A DNA stretch of 64,000 nt from Amyelois transitella (GCF_032362555.1 NC_083515.1:9087001-9151000); one strand, 5' to 3'. Shown: positions 23,001-34,064, numbered from the stretch's first letter. Notes: a model not told the origin generated them from the sequence alone. Numbers and translations are program-made.

Positions 23001-26000
23001 CTTCGTTCCTGTGGTAATTGCCAGTAAAAAAATGCTATGTTACTGCTAAAAGTTTTATCTGCTCTATTCCAAATATCATTGATATCGGTCCAGTAGTTTT
23101 GAGTTTATTCTTTACAAATTGAAAAAAAAAACAAATCTCCAAAAAACAAAGCTCCATAATTAGTACCTATGGATGAATAAGAAGAATACGGAACTAGGTT
23201 TATATTCTATTTTCATATTTAGACCTCAGAATTTTAAATGATACGCGAAAAGATTTGTCGAAGTTGAGAAGGTTTGTTCAAGACTGCTGGCTCTGTCTAT
23301 CCCGCAAGTGATATACTTATACGTGATTATATGGATGGATGGATGGAGAAGGTTTGATGATAATGTAACTTAGTACTTCTTCTTTTTTCAAGCGAGTCAC
23401 AAAGAGTCGATTCAATCGTCGAATTTGTTCAAGCGACCCGACAGTAGTAAATCTAAATTAGGTACGCAATTATATACACTGTTGTTTTATTACTCAAGTA
23501 GATATTTGAGAATGGCGATGCGTTTTTGTAGAAGTTAAAACGGGAAGCTCAAGAAGTTACTCATCTTTCTCTTGTCCTTTTCCCACATTCAATGGGATTA
23601 GGTCTCTCTCTAATCTTTCTGCGCTGAAAGTCCGTACTGGGTTGTCAAGAAGGCACTAGGTACCTACTATTTGAAAAATTAAAATCCTATTTTTTTTTTG
23701 GTCTTACGATGACCAAAATTTCGGGCTAATTGGGAACGTGTAGGCTATTCCTAATGAAGCCAACAGACAAGCGTACATTTGTATCAATAATAAATATAGT
23801 AATTATTAATGTAATATGATACTCACTGATATAAATATAGTAATTATTAATGTGATACTCACCGATATTAATGTTTTGAACAGCTACCAGGAGTAATATA
23901 TCCGGCAACAAGATGCATGTTACGTTGAAAAATCCTATTGAGAAGAAGTTCACTGAGAGACCGGATGTCGCGAGATGTAAGTGATGCTATAATCACTACA
24001 TAGTATAAAACAAAGTCGCTTTTTTAGTCTGTTTGTCTGTATGCTTAAATCTTTAAAATTACGCAACGGATTTTGATGCGGTTTTTTGTAACAGGTAGAG
24101 TGATTCAAGAGGAAGGTTTTTATGTATATTTTTTTCCGAATTTTGCACCTGTGCGAAGCCGTGGCGGGTCGCTAGTATAAAATAAATCGTTCTGTTTGCA
24201 CCCTTACTTCGTTGGCAAGGAGCACGGGGCCGCCTGATTTTGGTAGGTAATCTATACCAATAATATAAAGCTGAAGAGTTTGTTTGTTTGAACGCGCTAA
24301 TCTCAGGAACTATTGGTTCGAATTGAAAAATTATTTTTGCGTTGAATAGACCATTTATCGAGGAAGGCTTTAGGCTATATAACATCGCGCTGCAACTATA
24401 AGGAGCAAAGAAGTAATGGAATATGTGAAAAAACGAGGAAAATTATTCATCCTTGAGGGCTTCAGTGATGCCCAAAATAACTATTCCACGCAAACGAAGT
24501 TGCGGGCACAGCTAGTGTTTTTATATGAAGCGACTTTCGCCTGACTGCTAGACAGTAGGAAATTCTAACTTTGTAGGGAATTCTAACTTTGGTTTATAGG
24601 ATCAACATTTTTTTTTAAATTTGACATTAAGTATAACCATTTCGACAGCCTCTGTGGCGCAGCGGTAGGACGCTTGTCTGTGACACCGGATGTCCCGGGT
24701 TCGAATCCCGGCAGGGCATGATGAGAAAAAAACTCTTTCTGATTGGCCCGGGTCTTGGATGTTTCTCTACTATATAAGTATTTATTATTAAATATAGTAT
24801 CCTTGAGTAAGTATCTCGTAACACAAGTCTCAAACTTACTTCGAGGCTAACTAAATCAGAGTAATTTGTCCCGTATAGAGGAAAGTCACCAAATATGGAA
24901 TAGTATCCTAATATGGATTACCTTCATTTCTCTAAGACTATAAGTATAGAAATGCAACACTCGACATCTTCTGTTTCATTCGGTCTACTAACTATCGCAC
25001 TCACACCATCGAGTCAGTTGCGCGAACGCTTCACGTGTGGCAGGCGTGTTTTATTTTGTTATCGTGCAGAAAATTTTAAAGGTAAGTAATAAATGAGTAT
25101 AACCAGCTGTTATGTTTGTATACAAAAGTGTTATACTATTTAGTATATCGGTATTATGTTTATTTCACCATTTTGTGATCTTTTATCATTAAAATATTGT
25201 GACTTGAAAAAATATTTGGAAGAGTTTGAACTAGTATAAAAATCCAAATATGGACAGTCGTGGGTGTCTAATTATGGAATATTTCATAATTAGGTCTTAA
25301 TATTTCATAATGAAAGATACTTGCTATTTTTTCTTTAAAAAAATATATGTAATGTTTGTTTTTAGAATGTCCGGTTCACAATCAACCAAACGAAAAACCT
25401 GGGATGAAGAAAAAATGGCACAAGCTATAAAATTCGTCCGGGAAAAGAAAATGGGGTATTTGAAAGCGGCACAGCATTTTCAAGTGCCTAGGAAAATGAT
25501 TTAGAAGATAAAAATATGAAGAGACAAGAAAAAGAAAATAAACTAGTCAAGACAAAGAATAAGAAGAAAACTGCGAAGAGAAACAAACAAACGAAGAAAA
25601 ATAAGGATGATAGTGAAGAAGAAGACTCTGAGGAACTAGACGTTATCCAGTTTAGTGAAGGTAGTGAACAAGATGAGTTGATGGACCAAGTACGCCCTGA
25701 CTCTGCTGATGCAGAATGTATGTTTTGTTCAAGTCTTTTTTCCATGGATAAAAGTGGAGAAAGCTGGATTAAATGCTTGATGTGTGGGCTCTGGGCACAT
25801 TGTGATTGTGCTGGTCCAGAGTTTGATACTTGGATCTGTGACTTTTGCAAGTAATTATGTAACTTCTTTCATTTATCACAATATGTTATATTCATTTGAT
25901 TGATCTCAAAGATATTAATGTCCATTTTTGTTATTGTTACGTTGATTTATGCTTATATTCCATATATGGGTACCTATTCCATATTTGGTTACTCATTTGT

Positions 26001-28921
26001 GATTTTGTGTTAGATTTTAATTTGATTACTAATATATTTGATTAAAGGCTGTTAATTACTACATATAAATGTATGACTGATTAGTAAAAACATTAAACTG
26101 GTTTAATTTATATGAAGTTTTTTTTTTATATCCCAAAAACAAAATGGTATTCCATATTTGGTGACTTTCCTCTATATATTTTTTAATTGCTACTGGTGAA
26201 TGTGACGTCACAACTGATGATTTTAACACTATATCTATCCTTTTTTTATTGTTTAAATCCATTCGTGGTAATAATGTATATGACACATCATTCTATTTAT
26301 TTTTATTGCCTTATCTCATTATGATTTCTATGATACTTTCGCTCATATGTAGATTATACTTATACTAATTTATTTATTATTCTAGCCACCAAAACCCCAT
26401 TGTTTCCGAGGTTCGGCGGCAGTCCAAAGAGGGAAGGCGTGGAAGCCAATGGTGAGTCCAATAACTTAGACAACTTATTACAGAACTGTCTTACTGTATT
26501 TAATATAGCGTCGGTGATCTAACGGTTAAGACGCTCGAGTTGAAATAGCGTGATGCACAGAGAGGTATAAAAAGCGATACCCATCAGACCCCTGTGGCCA
26601 GAGTTCAAGTTGGTTTTGATAGGAAGGGAAAAATAATGTAATCCATAATTCCATACTAGGTTATAACAAAGAGAAAATATATGTTTTTGTTTGTAACGAA
26701 TAAATTCAAAGTCACAGTGGCACAGAGATAGAATTGACATACATACATATAATTACGTATATATCCCTTGCGGGGTAGACAGAGCCAACAGTCTTGAAAA
26801 GACTGATAGACCACGTTCAGCTGTTTGGCTTAATGATAAAAATGAGATTCATAGAAAAGACCTTCGGGATAAACTATAGGCTAAATGAGAATTTAAAATT
26901 GCTAAGTAGTTGATCGAAAAAACGCTCCCGTTTGCAGTGATGATGAACACAAAAATACCAGTGATGACGAAGCCTCGGTCCCCCGAGCGCAGGATGTCGG
27001 CTCACCAAATGCACAGAGAGTCGCCGAAGAAGTTCGAACCGCTCCGAGACATTGTCACGGAGAGACTGAAACAGCCGCTCTGTAAGGAGAAGATCGGCCC
27101 GCACCCTCATATGCAGTTGGCCAGACCTCATTGTGAGTTATTTATCTTGTATTGCAAGGTGCAACCTATGTTGTATTTTCAGGAAAAATCTGGCGGAGAA
27201 AAAGTGTAGGTATGCAAAGTGGGTTAACCAAATAATATCTACCACAAGCGTTACTAGTTTATTATTATACCTACACACATAACGTAGTTGTTCGAAAGTA
27301 ATAGTCACGTCTAAACCCCTTGTGGGGTAGACAGAGCTAACGGCCAAAAGCTTCATGATGGCTTAGGCCTATCGCCTACAAGAGGAATCCCAAGTTTATC
27401 GCTTTTTACGACATCCATCAGAAAGATGGATCGGTTTTATTCTAAAGTGCAAAAACCACACGGAATAAGTCCATTAAGAAGTCTTCTTTATAAATATATT
27501 AATCTTTTTCCAGCGGTATTATACAGCAGCAAATCTTTTAAGCCACAGTTGGAGGATATCAAGAGCTCCTTCCTATTGCTGAACAGACAGACTCGAGAGC
27601 CTAAACAGAAAACCAACGAAGTTGAAAAGGGTAAAAGGATTTTATAAGCCTAAATTTCATACAGCCTGTATAGCCATGTAAATGTTTCTTGTTTCCGCAA
27701 AAGAGAAGGTTTTTCTTAACTTCTACCAAGACGACGATAAATGCAAAATTAAATAAGTTTTCCGGCGGAATATTCTCATTCGAATGGTCTCTCATTGGAA
27801 TAATGTTTTGAAATTTGGAATGTCGTATTCTTTACGGTTCTTTTCCAACAAACCTACGTACGCTTGAACAACGCATTTCCTAAGGATTAAATATGTTTTA
27901 TTCAATTTTGGAAAGTCTCCAAGTAACTCTATGTACCTATACTTCGGATAAAAGTTTATTGGTCATCATACGTAAAGTTGGGAGAATCATTAATTATAAT
28001 ATTAAAAAGACTTTAAAGTTAAGCTACTTAGAATATATGTATTGAGAATGAGGTAATGCTTAAAAATGTTTCTTTCTCCCAATTCTACTTCATAGTCTGA
28101 CGCCCACACAAACGGAGTCATGCTAAAATGGACCAATCATGTTATGTTTGAAGGAATGAATCTCTCTTCTTGACTGTACAAAATTTTTCATTATCATTTT
28201 TATAACTGTAATACATACCTATTTCTCTTATTATTTTAGTGAAAAAAGGACTGGAGCTACACTCTTATTCTTTTGCAAGGAAAACTGATTATGACTAGTT
28301 GAGGTGCGATGTGCAGTGTCCAGTCCCATTTTCACAAGGTAATATATGAAATTTACTCATTTGTTTGCTTAAATACCGTAATACTTTATTGAAAAGTTTT
28401 AATACCTTCTTTAAGTGTTGATATGTAAAATGACTGATTTAACACAATACATAAATGAAACTTTATTGTTTCGAATCTTATTTTCGTTTATAATTTCAAA
28501 TTTAAAAAAAATATAGCTATATTTTTTCCTCTTTATATGTATTGATATGCAATCAAATTTTTTAAAATGGACTTAGGTATTTATATTTTTTCGACTTAAA
28601 TCATGGACCTAATAATAATTTATAATGTCCATGATTTAAATGTCAAAATTGAGCTCATGTCACGACGGTATCTAAGCAATACCTAACTTCCAATTATATT
28701 TGAAATTTTCCATAGATAATTATTTCTTCATTTCAGGCATCCCAAGGTCACCTCCACCAGAGAGACGTCCAGTAATCAATGAAGAGGAAAGAAAAAGGCA
28801 ACTAATGGAAGTGAAAAAGAAATTCCAGAGCAGAAGGTTTTTCATAGACTCGAGTGTGTATTTCCTCCTATTTCTGTTACTCCTAGTCAATTTTCTGTTA
28901 AACAGTAAAAACACATGCTAA
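20041..28921 (+). CDS. Unrecognised Ser/Arg/Pro-rich protein with C-terminal membrane-anchor exon
   Basis: Exons: 20041-20130, 20433-20506, 20988-21068, 21308-21430, 21873-21986, 22453-22527, 22893-22979, 23393-23461, 23884-23976, 26386-26451, 26938-27132, 27514-27630, 28240-28338 and 28737-28921. One frame runs through all of them. From 20988 on, every internal exon is a multiple of three and is bounded by phase-1 introns. The start is uncertain: ATG at 20096 (MRQRRKNT), ATG at 20997 (MSDTNPSS), or an upstream exon. The roughly 400-residue product is polar, basic and Ser/Thr-rich, with many SP sites (SARSPIRS, PRSPERR, GGSPKR, HRESPKK) and no folded domain I can see; NTKIPVM in a basic context resembles an EB1-binding motif. 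Exon 28240-28338 has an in-frame TAG at 28296-28298, so inclusion ends the protein as FARKTDYD. Skipping it joins exon 28737-28921, which encodes a charged coiled stretch and the hydrophobic tail VYFLLFLLLVNFLL. AATAAA lies at 29035-29040. Confidence 0.7.
20883..20947. repeat. Perfect 29-bp inverted repeat with 7-nt loop
   Basis: Arms 20883-20911 and 20919-20947 are exact reverse complements (arm starts ATCTAATTTCCAGAGCCA); the spacer is CTTTCAT. It lies in the intron 41 bp upstream of exon 20988-21068. Confidence 0.95.
22195..22432 (+). mobile_element. tRNA-derived SINE, copy 1
   Basis: The head is tRNA-like: an A-box-like GTTGCGCAGCGGTAGTACG and a B-box GGTTCGAATCC at usual spacing. A shared non-tRNA body follows (TGATTGGCCTGGGTCTTGGA, GTATCTCGTAACACAAGTCT). 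It is not a functional tRNA gene: the acceptor stem does not close and the body continues. The second copy is at 24643. Confidence 0.85.
23270..23344 (-). mobile_element. SINE-A head fragment
   Basis: TTCAAGACTGCTGGCTCTGT, CTATCCCGCAAGTGATATAC and (GGAT)n: only the 5' 75 bp of the repeat, antisense. Confidence 0.6.
23998..24178 (-). mobile_element. Helitron-like element (family 2)
   Basis: ATAGTATAAAACAAAGTCGC to GGCGGGTCGCTAGTA, the inverse of the unit at 10621-10812. Confidence 0.5.
24251..24515 (+). mobile_element. Helitron, short non-autonomous form
   Basis: TCTATACCAATAATATAAAG to TTGCGGGCACAGCTAG, 265 bp, inserted between A and T. It shares TTTATCGAGGAAGGCTTTAG and AACTATAAGGAGCAAAGAAG with copies at 46737, 52097 and 62090. 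Confidence 0.85.
24643..24877 (+). mobile_element. tRNA-derived SINE, copy 2, split by a transposon
   Basis: Same unit as 22195-22432 (TGTCCCGGGTTCGAATCCCG; GTATCTCGTAACACAAGTCT). It stops at CCCGTATA where the element at 24878 begins, and the expected continuation TATATTTTT appears behind that element at 26173. Confidence 0.85.
25367..25504 (+). pseudogene. Transposase N-terminus, psq/CENP-B-like HTH
   Basis: ATG at 25367 directly behind an acceptor. KRKTWDEEKMAQAIKFVRE and YLKAAQHFQVPRKM form the Pipsqueak-type helix-turn-helix of pogo/Tigger transposases, which binds terminal repeats. The frame stops at TAG 25502-25504, where the internal deletion joins the C-terminal part in another frame. 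If expressed, it would be a bare DNA-binding peptide. Confidence 0.75.
25516..25854 (+). pseudogene. Transposase C-terminus with PHD-like zinc finger
   Basis: 112 codons: a Lys-rich stretch, an acidic linker (EEEDSEELDVIQFSEGSEQD), then a Cys/His set CMFCSSLF, KCLMCGLWAHCDCAG and WICDFCK, spaced like the PHD-type finger found at the C-terminus of some Tigger transposases. The upstream in-frame codons run back to the deletion point near 25500. Confidence 0.75.
26505..26612 (+). mobile_element. tRNA-like SINE fragment
   Basis: GCGTCGGTGATCTAACGGTT, AAGACGCTCGAGTTG and later GCCAGAGTTCAAGTTGG resemble degenerate A and B boxes. A related unit lies near 62450 (GTCGGTGGTGGAACGGTTAA). Confidence 0.5.
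26738..26857 (+). mobile_element. SINE-A, 5' half only
   Basis: Head to TTAATGATAAAAATGAGATT, then unrelated DNA. It ends 80 bp before exon 26938-27132 of the unrecognised gene. Confidence 0.75.
27300..27464 (+). mobile_element. SINE-A copy, internally deleted
   Basis: TAGTCACGTCTAAACCCCTT to AAAAACCACACGG; the region between GGGTAGACAGAGCTAACGG and ATCGCCTACAAGAGGAATCC is shortened. Confidence 0.65.
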
Positions 28922-29134
28922 ATTTATATTTTTATTTTATAATTAGCATTAGTACCTATTCATAACACTATGTTTCTTTGCAGAGTATGACAAAATTGAG
29001 GGGCTGAATTGGATATCGTGGAAATGAATGTACAAATAAACCCAATGTATAAAATTCCAAAGTGACAGTAACACTGTTGTGTATTATGTAAACGTTTACG
29101 AGCATAATGTATTAAAAAAAATTGAATAACAACT

Positions 29135-30250
29135 TCAATTTTCCTTTGAACTCGAACCTGATCCTTTTCCGTCTTTGTCCTTTTGGTCTTTGTCATCCTT
29201 CTCGTCTTTGTCTTTCTTGATGGTGGACATGGCATTTCTTATAGCTTCACTCTGAGGATCCACACCTGGGAGGTTCTCTAATACACTTTGCAGGAAGGCA
29301 GGGTCATTAATAACTTCAGCATATTCTTCAGTTCCATCAGACACATCCATCACTTCCACAGACTGTGGAGCATCCTGCTGCATACTCATCTCCATAGCCA
29401 GAGCTATCTGCTCCTCTTCAGACAGTTCCATGGCTTCCCGGCCGAGAGACATAGCTAGAGCCCGCTCCATTCCACTATTCTGTGTCTCTCCTGTCTTCCC
29501 AGTCTCTCCACCTTCAGTGTTAGCCTGTTGACGACGTGTTTCTTCTTCTTGACGCTGTCTCTGCTCCTCCATAGACACACGCAATGCAAGTGCTAGCTCT
29601 GGATCTTCATTTGGATCCACACCAAATTCAAATGGTGACATTCCAGAGCCAGATGGGCCCGCACCATCTCCACCAATCAGTGGACTTGAAATAAGTGCTT
29701 CAGAAAGTACAACACAGCCACCAGCTGGAACAGAGACTAGATGGCTGCCTCCGGATGTGTTGTCTTTGCCATTTAGAGTGTTCACAAATGCCGTTAGCAA
29801 AGGGTTGTTCTCTGAATCTTCTCCAAATGAAACAACATCACAATTTACCTTTTCCTTCTTGAGTCTCTTGGCTAGTTTGACTAGCTCCTTCTCATCTGTG
29901 TTCACAGGAGAGCCCACGAAAACAACAATACGCATTTTATGGTTCTTTCCTTGGCGATGCTTAAGTGCCAAGTGAGCAATACGAATTCCAGTCAGTAAGT
30001 TGATGTTTCCATTCGGCTGGACGCGGTGTAGCTTCGATAATATGCGCCCGACGTCGCTGGTCAGGGTGGCTAGCACTTCTACATTAGCAAGAGTTAGCAG
30101 ACCCACATTGTTCTCGGGATTTGATCGTGTTTTGGAGTGACACACCAAATTCACAGCATCTTGTTGTGCTTGTAGCCTGGTTGGTAGGAAATCTCCATTT
30201 CGCATAAAATCGCTATTGTCAACACAAATCATAGTACTTTCTAAGACCAT
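29135..30250 (-). CDS. PSMD4: 26S proteasome regulatory subunit Rpn10 (PSMD4), intronless
   Basis: Ubiquitin receptor of the 19S regulatory particle. One uninterrupted 371-residue frame, close to the usual 375-395. The von Willebrand A domain spans about residues 1-190 ([20 protein letters not shown] start; [10 protein letters not shown] core). Ubiquitin-interacting motifs follow: [16 protein letters not shown] (about 215-230), [12 protein letters not shown] (about 261-272) and [14 protein letters not shown] (about 279-292). The tail is Lys/Asp-rich. The ATG begins the VWA domain exactly as in orthologues. It is head-to-head with the ATP synthase f gene (495 bp apart) and tail-to-tail with the unrecognised gene. 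There is no poly(A) tract or target duplication to suggest a retrocopy, and the frame is intact, so I take it as the functional gene. Confidence 0.97.
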   Translation of the reverse strand: MVLESTMICVDNSDFMRNGDFLPTRLQAQQDAVNLVCHSKTRSNPENNVGLLTLANVEVLATLTSDVGRILSKLHRVQPNGNINLLTGIRIAHLALKHRQGKNHKMRIVVFVGSPVNTDEKELVKLAKRLKKEKVNCDVVSFGEDSENNPLLTAFVNTLNGKDNTSGGSHLVSVPAGGCVVLSEALISSPLIGGDGAGPSGSGMSPFEFGVDPNEDPELALALRVSMEEQRQRQEEETRRQQANTEGGETGKTGETQNSGMERALAMSLGREAMELSEEEQIALAMEMSMQQDAPQSVEVMDVSDGTEEYAEVINDPAFLQSVLENLPGVDPQSEAIRNAMSTIKKDKDEKDDKDQKDKDGKGSGSSSKEN

Positions 30251-30745
30251 TTTTATAGGATAAATGTATTCCTGGATTTAAGAATATTCAGTTCAATCAA
30301 AAAGACGAATCACCAAAATCTCACAATGATATGAAATTTGCTGTATAATCATAGACTAGAAGCTTTCTTTTTAAAAATGTCAAACGTCATAGATTTCAGA
30401 AGGTGACATTATATATCATAATACCGAAACCAAAAGGTAGATCGAGTACTTCTCGTTTAACACAACATAAATTATATCCTTGGAACACAGATTAAACAAA
30501 ACACAATTCATTGCTTTCAAATAGGTATAGTAAATACCAAGGACACTCGGAACATGGTCGAGAATATACGTGGGCCAGAAATTAGGGCTCAAATACTCGA
30601 AAAAGAACGTAAATAATTGTTAATTTTTTTAAATCTTGGTTGTTGTAAATGCACATCCCTATTTTCAAATTGACAGTTTTGACAGCTGCTCCGGAGTCAG
30701 TACGAGAAAATTTCGAGTTTCTGAATTTCTAAATTATTTGTAATT
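30251..30745. promoter_or_regulatory. Bidirectional promoter, PSMD4 / ATP synthase f
   Basis: 495 bp between the two divergent ATGs, which must hold both transcription starts. No TATA box in an obvious position and no motif I can name with confidence. Confidence 0.6.
30554..30616 (+). CDS. Short ORF upstream of ATP synthase f
   Basis: A 20-codon frame, MVENIRGPEIRAQILEKERK, stopping at TAA 30614-30616, 130 bp before the ATP synthase f start. It could be an upstream ORF, the first exon of something else (CGTAAAT offers a GT) or chance. The composition looks protein-like, but there is no other support. Confidence 0.2.
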   Translation: MVENIRGPEIRAQILEKERK

Positions 30746-32261
30746 ATGGGTTTTGGAGACTATCCGAAAGAGTACAATCCAGCTGTTCATGGGCCTTACG
30801 ACCCAGCTCGTTATTATGGAAAGCGTAAGTGTATTATTTGCGATGCTTTATAATATTAATTCTTCATGAATGCTGTTATGTAATTTTTGTGTTTTCAGCT
30901 GATACTCCATTCGGGCAAGTGAAGATAAGTGAATTAGGAGGTTGGTTGGCCCGCAGGAATAAGACTCCATCTGCCATCGCTGGCGCTTTCAGCAGAGGTA
31001 ATTGTGTTGTTTTAATAAAGGTTATGTTGCAGTGGGTAGCAGAACGCTTAGGTTAGAACACAACCGCCTTTGAAATGAAGTATTCACAAGAGTGTGCAAT
31101 AAAAAATACTTGTTACATAATATAAAGGAAAACCCAGAGACTTCTGACCATATTACAACTTGATTTTAACTATCATTTATTTTCATAGTTTACTTGGTTC
31201 TTTATAAATTACTGATGGTAATTTTGTTTCAAAAAGTTTCTTATTTACGTAATTAATCAGGATTTTAGATATGTACATTTACCCTTTAAAGGGCAGACAG
31301 TGTCTACAGCCTGGAAAACACTGAAAGGCCATGTTTAGTGGGCGGCCCAATGTCATAACATATGGGCAGAAAAGTAAATTAAATATTTTAAAATTTTTAT
31401 AACATGTTTATATTTTATTTTCTACCATAACATGAATAATAAAATACAGCAAATGAGAAGAAAACCTTAGAGATAACAGCTTAGGTTTATGGTACAAAAG
31501 GCATACCCCTGGCACCTCACTAGAAAGGTGAGTAAGTAACGAGAACTAACGAAATTGGCAAGAATAACCAATTTTGTTTCCTTGCAGCCTGGTGGAGGTG
31601 GCAGCACAAGTATGTGCAGCCAAAGAGAGTCGGCATGGCTCCTTTTTTCCAGCTTCTTGTTGGGTCCATGACTTTCTTCTATGCTATTAACTATGGCAAA
31701 ATGAGTAAGTATAAACTTTTTCAAACTGCCGGTTATAAATTTAGTTACTTTAGTGAATGAAAAGGATCTGGTATTTATTTTTTTCTACAAGGGATATGTT
31801 TCACTTATTTTTTACTAACTCTCAACCCCGTTTTTGTTCTATGAAAAAACATTGAGTTAATGATGGAATCAAGATTCAAATAGTGACAGGTTGCTAGCCC
31901 ATTGCCTAAAAGAAGAATCCCTGGTTTATAAGCCCTTCCCTTAGTCGCCTTTTACAAAATCCATGGGAAATAGATGGAGTTATTATAATATTCTTAAGTG
32001 CTGGGGGTTACACTCCATATCATTGTGATAATGGCAGCTTATAAGTAAATTCACACATTTGTCATTGTTTTAAAAGGAATTTGATGAATCTAGAGCTCTT
32101 GTCACACTTAATGATAATCTCTGTTTTAAATTTTATCAAATCTGATCAGCAATGTTTGAGTTTATTTATAAAAAGAAAAACCCTAATCATTCTCTTTATT
32201 ATATGTCTAAAATCTTGTATTTTCTTCTACAGAGCACCACAGGAACTACAAGTACCACTAA
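30746..32261 (+). CDS. ATPsynF: Mitochondrial ATP synthase subunit f, 4 exons, complete
   Basis: Small single-pass subunit of the membrane (Fo) part of complex V. Exons: 30746-30824, 30899-30997, 31588-31704 and 32233-32261 (TAA 32259-32261), with intron phases 1-1-1, giving 107 residues, the usual insect length. Family blocks: FGDYPKEYNPAVHGPYDPAR, YYGKPDTPFGQVK, WLARRNKTPSAIAGAFSR, WWRWQHKYV and MAPFFQLLVGSMTFFYAINY (the membrane helix), then the basic end KHHRNYKYH. No cleavable presequence, as in other animals. AATAAA at 32357-32362. Intron 3 holds a decayed SINE-A. Confidence 0.96.
31858..32018 (+). mobile_element. SINE-A, 3' part
   Basis: GAATCAAGATTCAAATAGTG to AGTGCTGGGGGTTACACTCC; the head is missing. 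A further worn head fragment is possible at 31270-31345 (AAGGGCAGACAG, GGCCATGTTTAG). Confidence 0.65.
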
Positions 32262-32262
32262 A

Positions 32263-34064
32263 AGGCACTGGGAAATCAAAAAAATCATGTATTTATGTAA
32301 CTAATTACTTGATGTATGTTGTTGGTGTAGAAATCTGAAATTGGTAATCCTCCTGCAATAAAATAGTTCAAAAAGTTATTTTGTGTTACTTATTTTGAAG
32401 AACTATTTACTCAAAACATTTTTACTATAAGCCACTTGCTAAGATGTGGAATTACCTTCTAGCTGTCTGGTTTCCTAAATATTTATATTTTCTGATAGGC
32501 ATGACCATCGGGCAGATTGAAGTCAACTGCACAAAAAATTTAAATTAAAGCAAACTATAATTATAATCTGCCCCAGAAAGGATACAGATGTGTCCAATAT
32601 ATGTAGGTATAATTATAGTGTGTGATTCAAGCTCATAGCCATGTAAAAGTCAATCAAGGGAGTGGTTAATAAACTGCTTCTAGGTGATGGCAACCTAGCA
32701 GCGAGCCTGTTACTGATTCCTATCTGAATTTCATTTACATCAATTGAATGTTTAGTCTGTGAAAATGTATACCTATATCCAGCATAATGAATGAATTTAA
32801 TTATTATTACACTTAAGTTATATTGACATCAAAAGGATATCCTTTTGTATGCTATTTTGAACATAAATTTATTTCTACTTTTTGTACAATTACCAACAGA
32901 TTTAATGTAAATTTTTTTTCCATCATATCTTGCCATCAGCCCTGTTGGCTATAAGCATTTGAAATGGTAGGTATTACTTTCAAACAAGTACAGTCCTTTT
33001 TCATGTTATTTAGTCTTTCTGACTACACTAGATATCCCATTTCTTTAGTTGAAGAACAGTCATTGTGGTAATGCATAATAAAACAACAAAATGTTTAAAA
33101 AATATTTACTTAATTTACAATAATAATTTAGTCATTAAGTTCACACAATCTTCTCATGCACACAATGCAGTTCAAATGCTGATGATCACTATGAGCTGTG
33201 GAGTGCTGACTGAACGGGGCTCATATCACATTGGCCTATGAATAATTTACTGAAACAAAGAGACAAATTGTATTAATTACAGTGATAAGATCTAATCTGT
33301 CAATCTAGCCAAGATTTACCTATTCTACTTCTTCTGCTTTTGGTGTAAATTGAATATAAAATTGCATCATAATCTGTTTCAACTGCATTTTGGCAAAAAT
33401 TATTCCTAATATATACAGTTGATAATACTCCAATTCAAAAAACCTACATACATATAGTCACATTTGATATTCCTTGCAGGGAAGACTGAACTAACAGTCT
33501 TGAAAAGACTGATAGGCCACATTAAGTTGGTTGGATAGTGACAGGTTGCTATAAGAGGAATCCCCTGTTACTGTGCTAGACAGTCATGAACCTACTACAA
33601 GAAATTAATTTATTTCTTTTATTTATTTTTTAAAATATAGCATTGTTACAAGTACTGTGAAGTGATAGGTAGTTACAGGCTTTGAATTAGCATACGGGTT
33701 TAAGAGATTACCCCCTACAGTTAATAAATTAAACTTTACTTTTTCCTTTAGAGCACATCTAATTTAAGGTTTAACTTGGCACACCGCCACAGCATTCCTT
33801 GGTGATTGTTAATATTCATTATATATAACACTGTGCCATCTGTTCTTTCATGAACTAAAAAGGGGACTTAACATAAATAGTGTATGATAAGTTACAAGGG
33901 TTAGTGAACAGCAGTTTCTGGTTGTAAAACCTTAACTAAATCTTATCACAGTAGGTAACATGCTGTCTTAGCCAGCAGACCAACTTTTTGACCAACAATT
34001 GAGAGCATAACATGATGAATAACAGAAAAAAAATTTAAGTTTTTACCTATTGTATTATGCTACT
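32263..34064. other. Region between ATP synthase f and MANF 3' ends
   Basis: Holds both 3' UTRs and a worn SINE-A fragment at 33446-33568. A minus-strand AATAAA (TTTATT on the plus strand, 33609-33614) could end MANF. A perfect 18-bp palindrome CAAAAGGATATCCTTTTG lies near 32830. No gene seen. Confidence 0.5.

Larger units (their letters stand above)
24878..26172 (+). mobile_element. Pogo/Tigger-like DNA transposon, internally deleted
   Basis: A 1,295-bp element with 25-bp perfect terminal inverted repeats (GAGGAAAGTCACCAAATATG at 24878; its complement ends at 26172), flanked by TA duplications (24876-24877, 26173-26174). Copies of the AATATGGA sequence also occur inside both ends. It keeps a 5' UTR with a donor (AAAG/GTAAGT, near 25081) and acceptor (TTTTTAG, 25365), an N-terminal helix-turn-helix piece and a C-terminal zinc-finger piece. 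The DDE catalytic part is gone, so it needs a helper. Confidence 0.9.

Noticed and set aside
28984-29028. Extra last exon behind 28836
   Set aside because: It would need the poor donor AAG/GTTTTT and adds only one codon before a stop; reading through to the hydrophobic tail is simpler.
29135-30250. PSMD4 as a processed retrocopy
   Set aside because: It lacks introns, but there is no poly(A) tract or target duplication, the frame is intact and no other copy is seen.
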